In this document: positions 36,159 to 47,054 of the stretch, one piece after another
Numbering within the stretch: the stretch's first letter is position 1
Layout of the letters: each line of letters opens with the position of its first letter
From: Morella rubra
Taxonomy: Eukaryota; Streptophyta; Magnoliopsida; Fagales; Myricaceae
Reading direction: 5' to 3'
Length of the DNA: 64,000 nt
NCBI GenBank assembly: GCA_003952965.2
Contig: RXIC02000100.1
Coordinates: 1 to 64,000 of the forward strand
The notes under the pieces: model-generated
Databases searched by the model: none
Seen by the model: only the letters and a program-made list of their open reading frames with translations
What the model was told of the DNA's origin: nothing
Program-made: the position numbers and the translations under genes

Positions 36159-37399
36159 GGGTATATACTCCACACTTGGTCAGGAGTGCTTGCTGAATTA
36201 CATTGAGAAAGGGGAAACCAAAATCCGATGAACTTTCTCAAATTGAATGGAATGTTTAAAATGGGAAAGAAAGAACATGCGAGTTCCCAGAGCAAAGGGA
36301 GCACAGCGGCAAATGTTTGAATTGCTAGGATGACGTAAATTTAGCCTTTTAACTTCTACGAACCTTTTGTATCGAATGAAAGTATAGAAATTAGATCTGA
36401 TATTGTTTATGCAAGGGCTAAAATATCATATTTTCGAAAGAAAAAAAAAACGCAGGGTATGGGAAGTGCGTAGCCATTTATGCGAGGGAAAGAGAAAAGG
36501 AAAGAATCGATCGTAAACCTGTCTTATTTTTTCATCAATTAATATAACGTTTCGTTCTAGGCCAGCGCTTTCAGGAGTTCCAAGGAATCTCACCCAACGT
36601 GGACGAAGTTGTGATCCAATATAAATGTTATCCTATGATGGCATGATCATTCCGAACAGAGATCTAATGCTGAGACAAGCAATGGTATGTGCATCTCAAA
36701 CTGATGTTGTGGGCAGGACTAGGGGAGAATTTACATCTTTCGGTGCCTTTTTATACGGAGCTGGTAGGGCGCAAGGCATTGGGCTATTACCGAGAGTAGT
36801 GGGCTATGACTCTCTTTGCAGTCACTTTAGGCTTTTGTCCATCCCACGTTGAATTTTCTTGCTGGTTCCTATTCATTTAGAATTTGGGCTTTAGCCGGCG
36901 CCGAACATGGACCTGTCTAAATAAAGCTTTGCTTGATTGGTCCTCCATGGAAATTCGAGTAAGAATTATAAAGGATAAATGATGTTCGTACTAAACTTAA
37001 GGCAGCGTGGACTTTCTGCATTGTTCTTATCGTGTCTATCTCTCTCTCTAAATCAGTACGATGTAATTCGAGTAAAAAATTATAAAGTATCCTCGTATAT
37101 TAATTATTGTCCTTTTTTTTCTCGAACTTTTGTGTTAAGATTAGCAGTCTTAATCTTATGAGAAGTAATACTTTTGTACGAGCGGCGGAGACGCATTTAA
37201 TTGAAGTTCAATGCTTTCCTTCTACTAATTAAGACAGATGTGGGTATGTAGGTTATGCGCAAAAAGTCAAACGACCTTCAAATTTCGAGCATTTTGCAAT
37301 TATAACGCATTAAAGCCCAGGTTTTTTCCACAACCATATTCCCGCCTCGACATAACCTCTTTTTTTTTTTTTTTTTTTTGTTTTTTTTTGTTTTTTTTT

Positions 37400-37790
37400 T
37401 TTTAAAAAAAAAAATACAATTTCACTCACGAACTACTTTAGGTTACACTTTACACCCTAAACTATCAATTTTGACACATTATACCTTCTAACTATCAATT
37501 TTTAACACTTTGCACCCTTTATCAAATTTTTAGACTAAAATGACGATAATGCCTTGACCCATTTTGCATATATTAAAAATATTGTTGTAATTCATTAATT
37601 TCAAGGTTTATTGTCAAATGGAGGGTGTAAAATGTTTAATATTAGTAGTTGGAGAGTGTAATGTGTCAAAGTGGTAGTTTAGAGTGCAAAGTATCTAACA
37701 TTGGTAATTTGAGGATGTAATATCTTAAAGATAGTAGTTTGGGGTGTAAAGTGTCACCATCCTGATAATTTATAGGTGAAAAGTTATATT
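37400..37790. mobile_element. Inverted-repeat MITE-like element at right boundary
   Basis: The two halves (about 37400-37530 and 37620-37790) are imperfect inverted repeats, each built of ladder-like units of the type TACACTTTACACCCTAAACT and CTAACTATCAATTTTT. The centre lies near 37575. A long T-rich tract precedes it (37362-37413). It is non-coding and probably a foldback-type transposon. Only the first half has a counterpart outside the left arm (3060-3339). Confidence 0.6.
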
Positions 37791-37800
37791 TTTTTTTTCC

Positions 37801-40800
37801 TTCTTTTTTTCCTTCCAGCCCAGCCGAGCACACGTTATGATGTGAACTTTCTTGACAGCGCGATGAGGGGACCTCACATATGTCTCCAGAGTCCACATCT
37901 CAGCATGCACTGCGCAACCGAAAGTATTTGTGTTTATCATGTCAGGGGAACCCAAGTCAGAGAGCCAAGTCTCGCAACTTTGTTCGCTTGAGCTTCTTGC
38001 GACGGTGGTGGTAAAAGAAAATTCAATAGACAATGATGGTTGGGTCGGACAGCCACACAACACAACAAAGCAGAAATTCATTTTAATGGAAGTAAATTGA
38101 ACCACGGGTGGTCCATGTTGTCAATTATGCTTTGAGTTCTGCCAATACAAGAGAAAACCAACAAAATTATATTGAAGTTATAGGGGAGAAAGACGGGGTT
38201 ACTTTTCAGTAGGCAGTAGGCAGTCTTCCCGGGTCATCATCTTCTTTCGGCCTTTTGTGAGAGTGGTTGGAATTGAATTCATTATCCTACTTTTATTTTA
38301 TTTTAATTCACGGAAAAAGGTTTTATTGTCGGCTCGGTACCGCCTCGATTAGTGAGTGAATATACTCTCTACCTTATACGTCGAGCTTCGAATTTCCTAA
38401 CTTACCTAATTTTCAAGTACTTAGGGTGTGGTAAAATTTTAAATATTTGCTTACATGTTAGCTCGATTTCACTCTGACAGGCTTTCTGCATACGATTTTC
38501 TACCTCACAAAAAAAAAAACATAAATGCATTGTTGAACCCGTAGCTGATACTTATTATAAGGAAAACACCAAATAAAAATTAAACTAACCAATTGTTATA
38601 GTATTTTAATTAGGTGAGATCTATCCAACATGTTAAAAAACATTATCATCTAACTAAAAATATAACACTACAAACAAAAGATTAACTGAATAATGGGGTG
38701 GAAAAGTAAAGGATCTTGGACATTAATTACTTGTGGGACTAAAATCAACCCGATGGTCCACCAATGACTTTTTTTTTTTTTAATCTTTTTGAAAACTTTC
38801 AATTATGATAAGATTGGTCCACCACTAAGAAAACCATATATTGAAGATTAGGAGATCACATGCCAGCGGCCCAGCAGGCTCAAACTCTCGCGAGTGGCAT
38901 TTGGGTTTTACTACTGTGTTTAGATAATGACTCCTTCCTCCATCCTAGTCGAAGCCACACATCAAGTGGGTAAAGAAGTGGATGTCTATATGTCCTCCAT
39001 GTCTTTTTAATGGACTCTCTACAGTCTACGTCACAGTCCCACCAATACACCCAACCTGGCAATTTCAAAAGCTTCGTCATTGAAGAATCCCAAGTCATGA
39101 TTATCCAATAGTGCCAAGCTTGACTATAGTAACTTGCCCGCGACGCTTGAAGGAGGGTGATAAAGTTTTGGTATTTGGAGTGAGAATTAGTGAATTACAC
39201 TCCTCAAGCCCCCAAGGAGCTGGCGTGGTTAAGGTGCTCCAAGTGGGTCGGTTAGAAAAGTTACAAACTTTGGATTTGTAGTCATATCACATGCATGTAC
39301 CAAAAGACTTTCACTCACTTCAAATAATTGCTTTTTCGCCGGTCCAAATAATATGTCAAAGATCACTCCTAGAAGGACGATAATTGAACCTCAGCTGTCT
39401 CATAGACGTCATACTTACCATTCAGTATGGCGGAAAAAAAGGGGAATCCATGGACCATGGAGAATGACTCTTGGTTTTGGACAGCCACATTTAATGCAGA
39501 CAAATTAATAGTCTTTATTTTATGAATCGTGCTTGGAGTTTTGCCAAATAAAGAAGAGAATTAATGCAACAAAATTGTCCATCTCTGATGCGAGTTTTGG
39601 GATAGAGAAACGATACATTGCAATTAAAAAAACATCCCCCGGTCATCATGCTCTGTCGGCCTTTTGGGTGGCTGTTTTTCTTTCTTTCTTTCTTTATTTC
39701 TTTTAATTGTTTAAGAAAAAAAAGGGGTTGATTTTGCTAAAACAAACCCAAGCAAGGAAAATGGCAAGGGAAAAAAGATACTGATAAATCGATGTCGTCT
39801 CAAACAAATTAAATTTGTTATTTCAATTCTAAAGGTATAAAACAATTTGTAAATTAAAATATTTTGAAAACTCTGATCTAAAATGATTAAGTTAACTTTT
39901 CAAGTGTCCAATGTAATTATCTGGACCCCAGTTGAATTTTGAGCTTGATTTCCTCTTAACTCTTTAATGCTAACGTGAAAGGAGGGCATATGTGTGTCCT
40001 ACGGGCCCAGAACCCAGGACCCGTATCCTTCAAAGAACATCGATTAGGGTGGACGGGTAGGGGTCATTTTCAATGAACTTAAAGGAAAGTGCTACTTGCT
40101 GAAAAAACAGAAAGGAGAAAAAATCATTTGTAGGTCTTAATTAGTCAGTTTTCATAATAGGTCATTGCATTTTCAAATTAAAAAATTGGGGCTATTTCAC
40201 GCTTAAAAAAAATAAAGATAATTATAATCCCAGCCAATAAGTGAAAAGAAAACTTTCTTATTTGTGTGAACACTGTAATGTCATCGTCTCTTCTCCATCT
40301 ACGTAGTAGTTTACTTTAGCCACGTCGGTGCATCTTTCAAGACAAATTTGGCGCGTACGTCACTAACTAGAAACCAAGCACTGAACTGGCCCAATAGAGA
40401 AAGGGGGGGAAAAATTTTTTTTTTTTTTTATATATATAGGACAAACAGCAATGTGTTTGGTGGCAATTTTATATAGGTGAAATATCACCGCTTCTGAATA
40501 GTGGCTTCCTTCTCCTTCATGTTATAGTTGTAGCCATCACAGTAGGTAGTGAAGTAGGTTATGAAGCTCTCGAACAAATATCCTTATAAGCTCCTCCTAT
40601 CTTATTAACTGGATTCACTTCCAGGGCCCCGCCACACTACCCAAGTTCCAACAGTGCCAATCTTCTCGAGGCTTGAACTTATGATCTGGGTCCTTGGATG
40701 TCTGGTTCACCAACTTGTATTTCCTGCTCATATAATAAGCCTTGGAACCTTCGCATGCAGCAACAATGTGTCCACTGTATATGGTGTGAACAGCTTGACA

Positions 40801-41804
40801 AAGTCTTTGCTAGCCTGTAAAGTTATAGCAGTAGGCCATGCCCCCACGTGAGAGTGACATTTTGAACTGATATACAATATATGGACTCTTAAACGTGCCC
40901 GTGACTGTAAGGAAGAGCAACATAATTGATGGAATCAAATCACTTTTTCATAAATGCTTTCCGCTCCTTAAACAAGGCGTTTGCCAAATTATTAGTACTC
41001 GTAGCTAGGTTTATACTCATTTTGGTTGGAATCTGATCGGAAACACGACGTTGTTTTTTCAAGTGTCAATCCATTGGCCTTAAAAAACTGTTTGTCGGTA
41101 GGGCATGGGCTGCCTTTTTATCTGAGCTCTCCATATCTTATCCCTAAAAGAGAGAATCCTTTCTGATATCCCTGCCACATGCTTCGTTTCGAACATGAAA
41201 TGATAAACATTACGTAAATTCCAAAGTCCACGTATCCACTAAGTTGTGAATGATTATAGCAAGTGACTCAAGCTCCTCCGGTAGTAATGGACGGAAGATA
41301 GTGATCCCCGGTAATCCAAAAATTTGCCGCGATTGGTGCAGGAAATTAATTAATACGTCCCTAAAGAGCTGAAGGAGATAAGAGGTCACGTCCCATCACT
41401 CGCTTCAATCATTTGGAGCAAAGTCTTGAAGCGAACGCGAGTTCCGGTGAAACCACCATTCTTTTTTTTGGTTCTTTTTTCTCCTGGCTTGACTGCATTA
41501 GGTGTAGAGATTGATGAGAAAGCTTCGAGCCACAGCGCATGTTCCCCTACTTTCTAGTTGATGCATCCTCCTTAGCGTCACGCATTCTCCATTCCCACAA
41601 CTGCCAATTTTCTTCGAATAATTCCCAAACACGAGAAGATATCAGCAGAAGTGCAGCAGGTGCCTCCGTGCCTGTTTGCTTCCTATCTTTCGAGCCCTGA
41701 AAGCTTCACCGCCATTAAACTACGGAATTATTTATAGCATAGGCGTAGAAGATTGAGCCATTCTCAAGAGAATTAAAAGATTCGCCGAATCGATATATAT
41801 ATAC

Positions 41805-41841
<37 letters not shown>

Positions 41842-42583
41842 TTAGATTAGATTAAATTGATTTACAAGTGAGAAGGTATTTTTGGGTTCATTTAAAAACA
41901 ATACTTGATCCAGCGGCATGATCCATCGTATCAGTCCTGTGAATCCTATTTGGATCCGCATCATTCCTTTTATTTCTGTTTTTTGGGTAGGCTTAGATTA
42001 TACATGATCAGGTCACATCATTAGTTAGGCGCACAATAGCGTACGCAATTTCTTGGTGTGACCTCAGTTGGCTTTGAAATAACCTAAAAGTAACTGGTAT
42101 TAGCCTAGGACCTTCTGAGCTGCGCTACGTCATTGAGCATTGGTGGTTATGGAGCAAATTAAATTCACGTAACTAGCACAGTTGGACACGCTCACGAAAG
42201 CTATTAAGTCATTTGGGAAGTTCGCCTGTAATCAGACTCGAAAGAATGCACGCAAGAACAGATTGAGCTCCTTTTCCGAAAGTAATGTTTCAGAAATAAT
42301 CTACAAGCGAAATTGCCACGCATACGATTCCGGCCCACTGCTTAGGAAAAAGAACAATGAATCCCTCCCCCGGCACCAACCCGCTTGGCTAGTACACCTG
42401 AACACTGACGGCATTTTGAAGGGTAGAACTGTTCAGATCAGATCAGTGCAAAACCGAAGTCGCTGAAAGCGGATCTCAGATATAACTACTGTAACATAGT
42501 ATTCTGTTGATTGATCATAAGCTTCAAGTTCATGCTCTTTACAAAGTATACAAAACAGCGTGGGAGAGTAACCTAAACTGGGC
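37801..42583. other. Intergenic stretch with no convincing gene
   Basis: Only short, unrecognised frames are present (for example 38880-39098 minus and 40654-40851 plus). A diverged direct duplication links about 38129-38265 with about 39529-39675 (shared TCATCAT...TCGGCCTTTTG phrases). A dinucleotide microsatellite lies near 41795-41860. No RNA gene was recognised. AT-rich tracts are frequent. Confidence 0.6.
41793..41860. repeat. Compound TA/GA microsatellite
   Basis: An alternating TA run is followed by about eleven GA units and then three ATTAG-like pentamers. It is a simple sequence repeat, likely polymorphic. Confidence 0.9.
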
Positions 42584-43306
42584 TCAGAAGACTACAAGAC
42601 AAAGAAGAAAGCAACAGAAAAGAAAAAGTGAAATTCTGTTGAGGGACTTGTCTGCTTGCATCTCCAGCCTTCTCAACCTAGGGCTACTACTGCCCATTAG
42701 GTGATATGAATTTGGATATGAATATAAGCTCGCTGAGTTACCAAACACCCTCGCATAAACCATCTCCCCAAACATGCCAACCACCGGATGCTGGAAACCA
42801 GTCGTAGTCCCTCCAAAACCAAGCCATGGAGATGTAGAATCCTCCTCATCGTGACTTCCATATGCATGGGGATTGTACTGTTCAGTCTGATAAGGATTTC
42901 GATATGGAAGTTGCTGACCAGTATTAGACGTGGATATCAGAGACTGTATACCAAACGCAGCTGGCCTAGGAGGTATAGCCATACCCCTGTAGGGTGCTTT
43001 GCCTCCATCTTCAGCTTCACTTGGGGTTTGTCCCCGGCCATAGAGGGGGACCATGGTGGTGTGAGAGATGTCAGCCTTGCAAACTGGGCACTGCGGGTGC
43101 TCATCAGAGGCAAGGGAGGCGCTCTGGACATGGAGCCATTTGTAGATGCAAGGCCAGCAGTAGAGGTGGCCGCAGAGGGTGACCACAGGTTCATGTGCAA
43201 ACTCCAAGCAGATGTTGCAGTCAAAGCAAGCATTCGAATTCTCCGAGTCTGTGGCTAGACCAGGAATAGATTTCCATTCCTGAGCATAGTAGTGCTCAAA
43301 GGCCAT
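42584..43306 (-). CDS. RMA-type RING membrane-anchor E3 ubiquitin ligase
   Basis: This is a single-exon CDS of 240 residues. A C3HC4 RING finger occupies residues 30-76: C30, C33, C45, H47, C50, C53, C73, C76 (CNICLEFAHEPVVTLCGHLY). A long Ser/Pro/Gly-rich linker follows, then a C-terminal hydrophobic anchor (ISLFLFCCFLLCLVVF, residues 225-240). Plant RMA1-3 and RMA1H1 share exactly this layout and are ER-anchored E3 ligases in ER quality control and aquaporin turnover; the individual paralogue is not assigned. The 5' leader appears to be split: TGTGTCACAG is a good 3' splice site ending at 43353, and a candidate donor GGGTACGT lies near 45.63 kb, implying a leader intron of about 2.3 kb. Confidence 0.93.
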   Translation of the reverse strand: MAFEHYYAQEWKSIPGLATDSENSNACFDCNICLEFAHEPVVTLCGHLYCWPCIYKWLHVQSASLASDEHPQCPVCKADISHTTMVPLYGRGQTPSEAEDGGKAPYRGMAIPPRPAAFGIQSLISTSNTGQQLPYRNPYQTEQYNPHAYGSHDEEDSTSPWLGFGGTTTGFQHPVVGMFGEMVYARVFGNSASLYSYPNSYHLMGSSSPRLRRLEMQADKSLNRISLFLFCCFLLCLVVF

Positions 43307-45800
43307 GAATATGTTCTTTCAACTTGTTTTAGCCACCAATAATCCCTTGACACTGTGACACACAAGTGGAACGAAACCAATTTAGTTCAGAATTCCCAGA
43401 AATTCCAAATCTGAAACTTGATACTTTCCAGCATAATAAACCAAACAACTTGACGCAGATGAAAGTAATAAATAATAGAGATGACAGTAAAATAATGATA
43501 ATAAATTATGACAAAGAAATATCAGCATCTCCTGGTGTTGATAATGCAAGTCCCACCGTGGGACTTTATCTAGCTGGAAAACACAACAGAGAGAAAAGGC
43601 CGTATCATGGGACCTTGTTTATGCTAAAGGGGACAAGACCTCATCTATGGAACGATAAATAAAGCAACTAATTGGAAATGAACCGAAACTCTAGTCAGCA
43701 AAAGCAATAAAGTTAAGATCACAATAACAAAAAGCTATACACAATCATTATGTGATACATGCGCGAGTTTTCATAGGTTTTCTTTTTTGTCCTTGATATA
43801 GCAGGAAATATGCTGTTGCTAATCCTCTTCAAAACATGTCCAAGCTCCACCTATTTATCTACGTTTTTTAGTCCCCCTGGCAAGTGACAACAATTGGCCG
43901 AGCAACCAACACATCGGTTATCAGAGCAAAACGGGAACTGCCCGGCTACTGATCCTTGATCCTTTGCATGGTCAAGAAGCAGCTCGTGGCATAAGAGAAT
44001 CTAAGATATTTTCTAGTACCGTTCATGAACGAATTCAAATTTCAGCTCACGAGAGATTTTATTTCCGGACCCATAACTATAGCTGAAATCCGCATTTAGT
44101 CTTAACTGAGGCTTAAAATCATCAAAATAGAATTATGCTCTGCACCAAAACAAACAAAACGAGATAACTATTTCAAACAAAGGAGGAAAAACAATCTTCC
44201 TTTAGAAAACACTCAAAGGCTTCAAATATGAAATAAAGTGACTCCTGACGACTTGAAAGAAATATTCGTTGCATATGCACAAAACAACTTGAACCCCTTT
44301 AAAAAAGCACCAAAGGAGTAGCGCATACGAAAAAAAGAGAATAATTAAAAGAGGCATGTGCTAGACTCATCCAATTGATCAAACAAAAGAGAATAATTAA
44401 ATGCCATCTCTAGAACCATAAACTATGAAACTAGTGTACAATATCAGAATAGCATCTGAAACTTGAAAACATAGAGCTAATCATTACTGTTTAACATCAG
44501 CAAGCAAAATTGAGAACATCAAGGCACTGCCTGGTCTAGGCTCCAGTTAAAACATATAAAAGCGACGCCAAGTGAAACAGAAGGGTCAAATTCAATAAAG
44601 TTCCTAGAATTCGGAAAGATTACGATCAAGAGGAACTCTGCAATGAAACCCCAGCGTGTTTGCGTGAAGAGCAGAAGAAAAAACTCAAATTCGAATGTGA
44701 ACCTACCAAACCTTAGTATGTTTGGCATGAGAAGTCTATAGTAATGGCGTTTATATTGGTGCTATGATATGTACGAACGATGAACTACCCAACAGATCTA
44801 GGCAATCCAAGGAAGCAAAAGCCCAATATTATTTCTTAGAAGAAAGAGGAAGAGAGAAAGAGAGAGTCAAAAGAAAACCAGCCATATAAGCCGTTAAGCT
44901 GTGGACTTCAGAGCATCAAATTGGGGCTCAACCAGACAAAGAACAGCTAAATGGACGACATAACACCCAAAAAATAGGGTAGCTGCAAATTGATTCAGAC
45001 CCTACACGCTTTCGTAACATTAGAGTAGAATTTAATCGAATCAAAGTCAAAAATCAATTGACTCTGAGAAAAACAAAAAGCTGAAACAGCCACCCATCTC
45101 AAGCTGAAAACCAATCTACAGAAGGCTTGCAATTTTTTGACAAAACTGCAGCCATTTGATCTTCGCCTTAGCGATTGCAAACTCAGATGCAAGTCTGACT
45201 CTCACATTTTTTCACAAAAACATGCTAAATCAAAATTACCAAAAAAATAAGGAACAACGACGCTTCCAAAAAGAAATTAGTCCCTAAAATAAACCATAGC
45301 ACAATCTATAACCATTACCTCCCCTTTTGGTTCCCAGGAAAATCAAAAACTGAGGAAAGTGGACAGAAATCCCAGGAATTCTTTAAGAAAAGATCCCACT
45401 TTCAAGATATTTACCTCCCTTCTCAATTAATCTTTCCGGAAAGACAACCAAGCGTACATTACAACGAAAATAGAAACCCACACAAGGCTAAAATCGTACT
45501 CAGAAACACAAGATGAATCCCCTTCGAAATGCACACGCCTAACTTCTATAAGAGGATAACTTTAATCATCAGATACTTGTTTCCGAAACAAAAGGACCGG
45601 GGGAGAAAATATCAGATACGTGCACGTACCCAAAAACAAAAACGAGACGGGATTAGATACACTGTGCCATATTTGGATCTGACAGAGAAGGCTTCGGGGA
45701 AGCTTCCGTGGATTCAGATTTTAGAGAGAGAGAGAGAAAGAAAGAGAGGAACCGAAGAGAACGGACATCTCAACTTAGATGGGGAGTGATTGAGCGCGTC
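43307..45800 (-). other. Probable 5' leader, leader intron and promoter of the RMA gene
   Basis: No coding region was recognised. Minus-strand splice-like signals (acceptor at 43353, candidate donor near 45.63 kb) suggest that most of this is a 5' UTR intron of the RING gene. A GA-repeat tract (45725-45751) lies near the probable first exon or promoter. The intron is inferred, not proven. Confidence 0.45.
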
Positions 45801-46497
45801 ATTCGCTCGGGATTTTATAGACGAATAAATCTCACTTTTTTTTTTCCAAGCGAATAAATTCACTGTTACGCATTGTAAATTGTTACAACTTCCATAGGGA
45901 GTTCGTTCCCTCTGGTCCACCGCTGACGTGGCCTCATCGCCTGTGTGGTACGCGCCTCCGCTGAGTATTCACTTGCAAAATTAAGGAAACGTCACTTTTT
46001 AGCCAATAAATTTATATACAAGTATTAAAAAAAATTAAACGACTACACTAATCCTATTTAGTTTTAAAATTATAAAATACATCAATTTTCACTTAATCAC
46101 AAGATCCCGTGAAAATATGTAAAAGAATAAGTTACCTAACATAATATTAGCGGTTAGATCCTTTGACAGGGCAACGTTAATAAAATTTAATAATTTTTTA
46201 GTTTACTGTGATGACTTTAATAATTTATACCCTTTTTCTAACATTTTACTATAAGCAAAAAAATTAAAAATTTTAGTTTAAATGTAGAGATCAGATTGTC
46301 TGCGATGGTATGAGCATATGTATCTCATTGTTTATTTTATACCTTAATAACTCTTTTCGTGTCGGGCCATTAACATATTAAAAAAATGTATCTAAATATT
46401 TTGAGGATGAAGGTAAATGTCAACGAATACTAATATATACGTGTGTTGCCGTAAAAGATGTGTCTTAATATTGGTTGGTTTTTTTCGTATTTGTAAG

Positions 46498-47054
46498 AGT
46501 ATTCTTAGCAGCTTCTTTAAATTTGGCTCTTTACTTTAATAGAAAAATATATTTTTATATTTTAACTATCAACTTTTTAAAAATACTCCCAACAATTTCT
46601 CTATTTTAACTATCTATTTTTTACTATTCTATTTAAATATTACTAATCAAAGATTTCTTTATTTTTTATCTAATATTTATATTTTTAAATATTTTTTTAA
46701 GGGTATGAGAAAAAAGAAAAGAAATAAAATAAAATAAAAAAGAGGGAGAACGTGAAATCTGGAAGAAGAAAAAAAAAAAAAAAGAAAGAGTATGAGAGAA
46801 AAAAGAAAAAGAAAAAAGAGAGAGTGTGAGAGAAGAAAATAAATAAAAAGAAAGAAAAAGATAGATATTAATTTTTAAAATAATGAAATGAATAACAATT
46901 CTTTAAAAATAGAGAATTTTTGTTCACAAATTAAAATTTTTTATTAAAATTTATTATAATAAATAAACTGTTATATGATATTTTTTTAATTTTTTATTAA
47001 ATTAATTTTTTATTTTAATCAAAATATTAGAATAAAAAATCTGTTAGGAATGCT
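46498..47054. mobile_element. AT-rich MITE with 14-bp imperfect TIRs
   Basis: It starts AGTATTCTTAGCAG and ends CTGTTAGGAATGCT, imperfect inverses over 14 bp. The interior is extremely AT-rich with a purine (GA/AAAG) tract at 46700-46860. There is no coding capacity. Ends of the AGNATTCNTAGCAG kind are typical of abundant plant MITEs. No target duplication was confirmed. Confidence 0.55.

Larger units (their letters stand above)
20283..37359 (-). repeat. Right arm of giant inverted repeat (palindrome)
   Basis: This is the reverse-complement partner of 3340-20200. It carries the same gene and transposon order in mirror image. From about 20356 outward the match to the left arm is strong; between about 20283 and 20356 it aligns only with many small gaps. 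The outer limit near 37359 abuts a long T-rich tract and an inverted-repeat element (37400-37790). Neither arm is consistently the better copy: the PPR pseudogene's first exon is cleaner here, the CASP-like fragment is cleaner in the left arm, and the HSF second exon is broken in both arms at different bases. Confidence 0.95.

Noticed and set aside
42788..43258. 156-codon open frame antisense to the RING gene
   Set aside because: It is the shadow of the RMA-type CDS, with no family resemblance.
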